From Isoptericola croceus (lineage in GTDB: Bacteria > Actinomycetota > Actinomycetes > Actinomycetales > Cellulomonadaceae), in contig NZ_JARLLG010000002.1 of NCBI RefSeq assembly GCF_029382255.1, positions 1 through 64,000 on the forward strand: a stretch of DNA of 64,000 nucleotides, written 5' to 3'. Each line of letters opens with the position of its first letter. Within the stretch, counting starts at the first letter, position 1. The notes under the pieces were generated by a model, which ran no database searches, was not told where the DNA came from, and saw nothing but the letters and a program-made list of their open reading frames with translations. A program made the position numbers and the translations under genes. Shown piece after piece: positions 63,601 to 64,000 of this stretch.

Positions 63601-64000
63601 GTGAGCAGCAGTCTTGCCCCGCGGGGATCGATCGTTCCCGGTCGGCTCTTCGAGGACGACGCCGGCCGCCCCGTCCAGCTCCACGGGGCGGGCATCCGCC
63701 GGATCGGGGACCGTTACTACGCCTGGGGCGAGGACAAGTCCCACGGCGGCACGTTCGGCGGGGTGGCCTGCTACTCGTCGCCGGACCTCGCCACGTGGAC
63801 CTCGCACGGTCACGCGCTCGCGGTCACGCCCGACGTCCCGGACCTCGCGCCCGGCCGCGTCGTCGAACGCCCGAAGGTGCTGCCCGCCCCCGACGGCACC
63901 TACGTCATGTTCCTGCACATCGACTCGGCCGACTACGCCGACGCCCGCCTCGGCTGGGCCGTGGCCGACCGCCCGGAAGGGCCGTACACCTACCTGCGCA
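63601..64000 (+). CDS. Glycoside hydrolase family 43-like protein (partial, runs off the window)
   Basis: First 133 codons only. The start GTG 63601 follows AAGGAGG by 5 bases. The sequence begins SSSLAPRGSIVPGRLFEDD and continues GIRRIGDRYYAWGEDKS, CYSSPDLATWTSHG, VERPKVLPAPDGTYVMFLHID and ADRPEGPYTYLR, the five-bladed-propeller pattern of GH43, closest in style to exo-beta-1,3-galactanase-type members (ERPKV... with HID). No signal peptide, so cytoplasmic or non-classically located. Controlled by the divergent LacI. Confidence 0.85.
   Translation, partial: MSSSLAPRGSIVPGRLFEDDAGRPVQLHGAGIRRIGDRYYAWGEDKSHGGTFGGVACYSSPDLATWTSHGHALAVTPDVPDLAPGRVVERPKVLPAPDGTYVMFLHIDSADYADARLGWAVADRPEGPYTYLR

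Overview
The window looks like the chromosome of a high-GC Gram-positive actinobacterium. The best guess is a Micrococcales soil or plant-associated genus near Cellulomonas, Promicromonospora or Isoptericola; this is inferred from gene content, not from a search. Supporting signs are GTG starts, leaderless promoters of the TAnnnT-N7/8-start type, a stand-alone CIRCE-controlled groEL, DUF3263, DUF3027, DUF2530 and LytR_C proteins, an actinobacterial XPB helicase with its helicase-associated partner, and a WXG100 protein. The first 77 bases are homopolymer runs and are probably an assembly or contig-end artefact.

Layout. 0.1-3.7 kb: a multi-sugar ABC ATPase and the otsA-otsB trehalose pair. 3.9-6.8 kb: a membrane Ser/Thr kinase and a DsbA-like thiol-disulfide protein, then tRNA-Thr(TGT). 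7-14.4 kb: housekeeping genes (SGNH hydrolase, ung, DUF3263, LytR_C, cspA, groEL), a small MerR-controlled operon, a WXG100 gene and an HD-type protein. 14.4-24.6 kb: a two-component system, membrane and NYN proteins, a glutamine amidotransferase, a TPM-PspA envelope-stress pair and XPB. 24.7-31.7 kb: a TetR/DrrAB-type efflux cassette lying between xpb and the helicase-associated gene, then an epimerase with its divergent TetR. 31.8-37.8 kb: an undecaprenyl-phosphate sugar transferase and a coupled cold-shock/DUF3027/sacsin-like ATPase cluster. 37.9-39.8 kb: an AbiE-like pair. 40.2-59.3 kb: a surface-polysaccharide region interrupted by an unrelated purine permease. It holds tagD, a methyltransferase, glycosyltransferases, UDP-ManNAc/ManNAcA enzymes wecB and wecC, two sulfotransferase-family proteins, an ABC exporter and all four dTDP-rhamnose genes. 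59.6-61.3 kb: an isolated AlbA_2/Schlafen-like ATPase gene preceded by a perfect 23-bp inverted repeat. 61.4-64 kb: a LacI-controlled carbohydrate locus whose GH43 gene runs off the end.

How genes work together. The 43-59 kb block supplies dTDP-L-rhamnose and UDP-ManNAcA, assembles them with at least three glycosyltransferases, probably sulfates the product and exports it through a Wzm/Wzt-type ABC transporter. About 46.3-52.0 kb is visibly lower in GC than the rest, as expected for an exchanged, strain-specific sugar module.

Most unusual content. A 72-73 nt palindromic repeat occurs four times (6.9, 12.2, 13.1 and 35.4 kb); the last copy sits in frame inside the sacsin-like ATPase gene. The AbiE-like operon carries three GTTT(C)/GAAAC inverted repeats spaced about 21 bp apart. 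The AlbA_2 gene has the 23-bp inverted repeat over its ribosome-binding region. The LacI gene appears to encode a near-copy of its own operator in its last codons, at the start of the overlapping dehydrogenase gene. I saw no CRISPR array, rRNA, complete insertion sequence or integrase.
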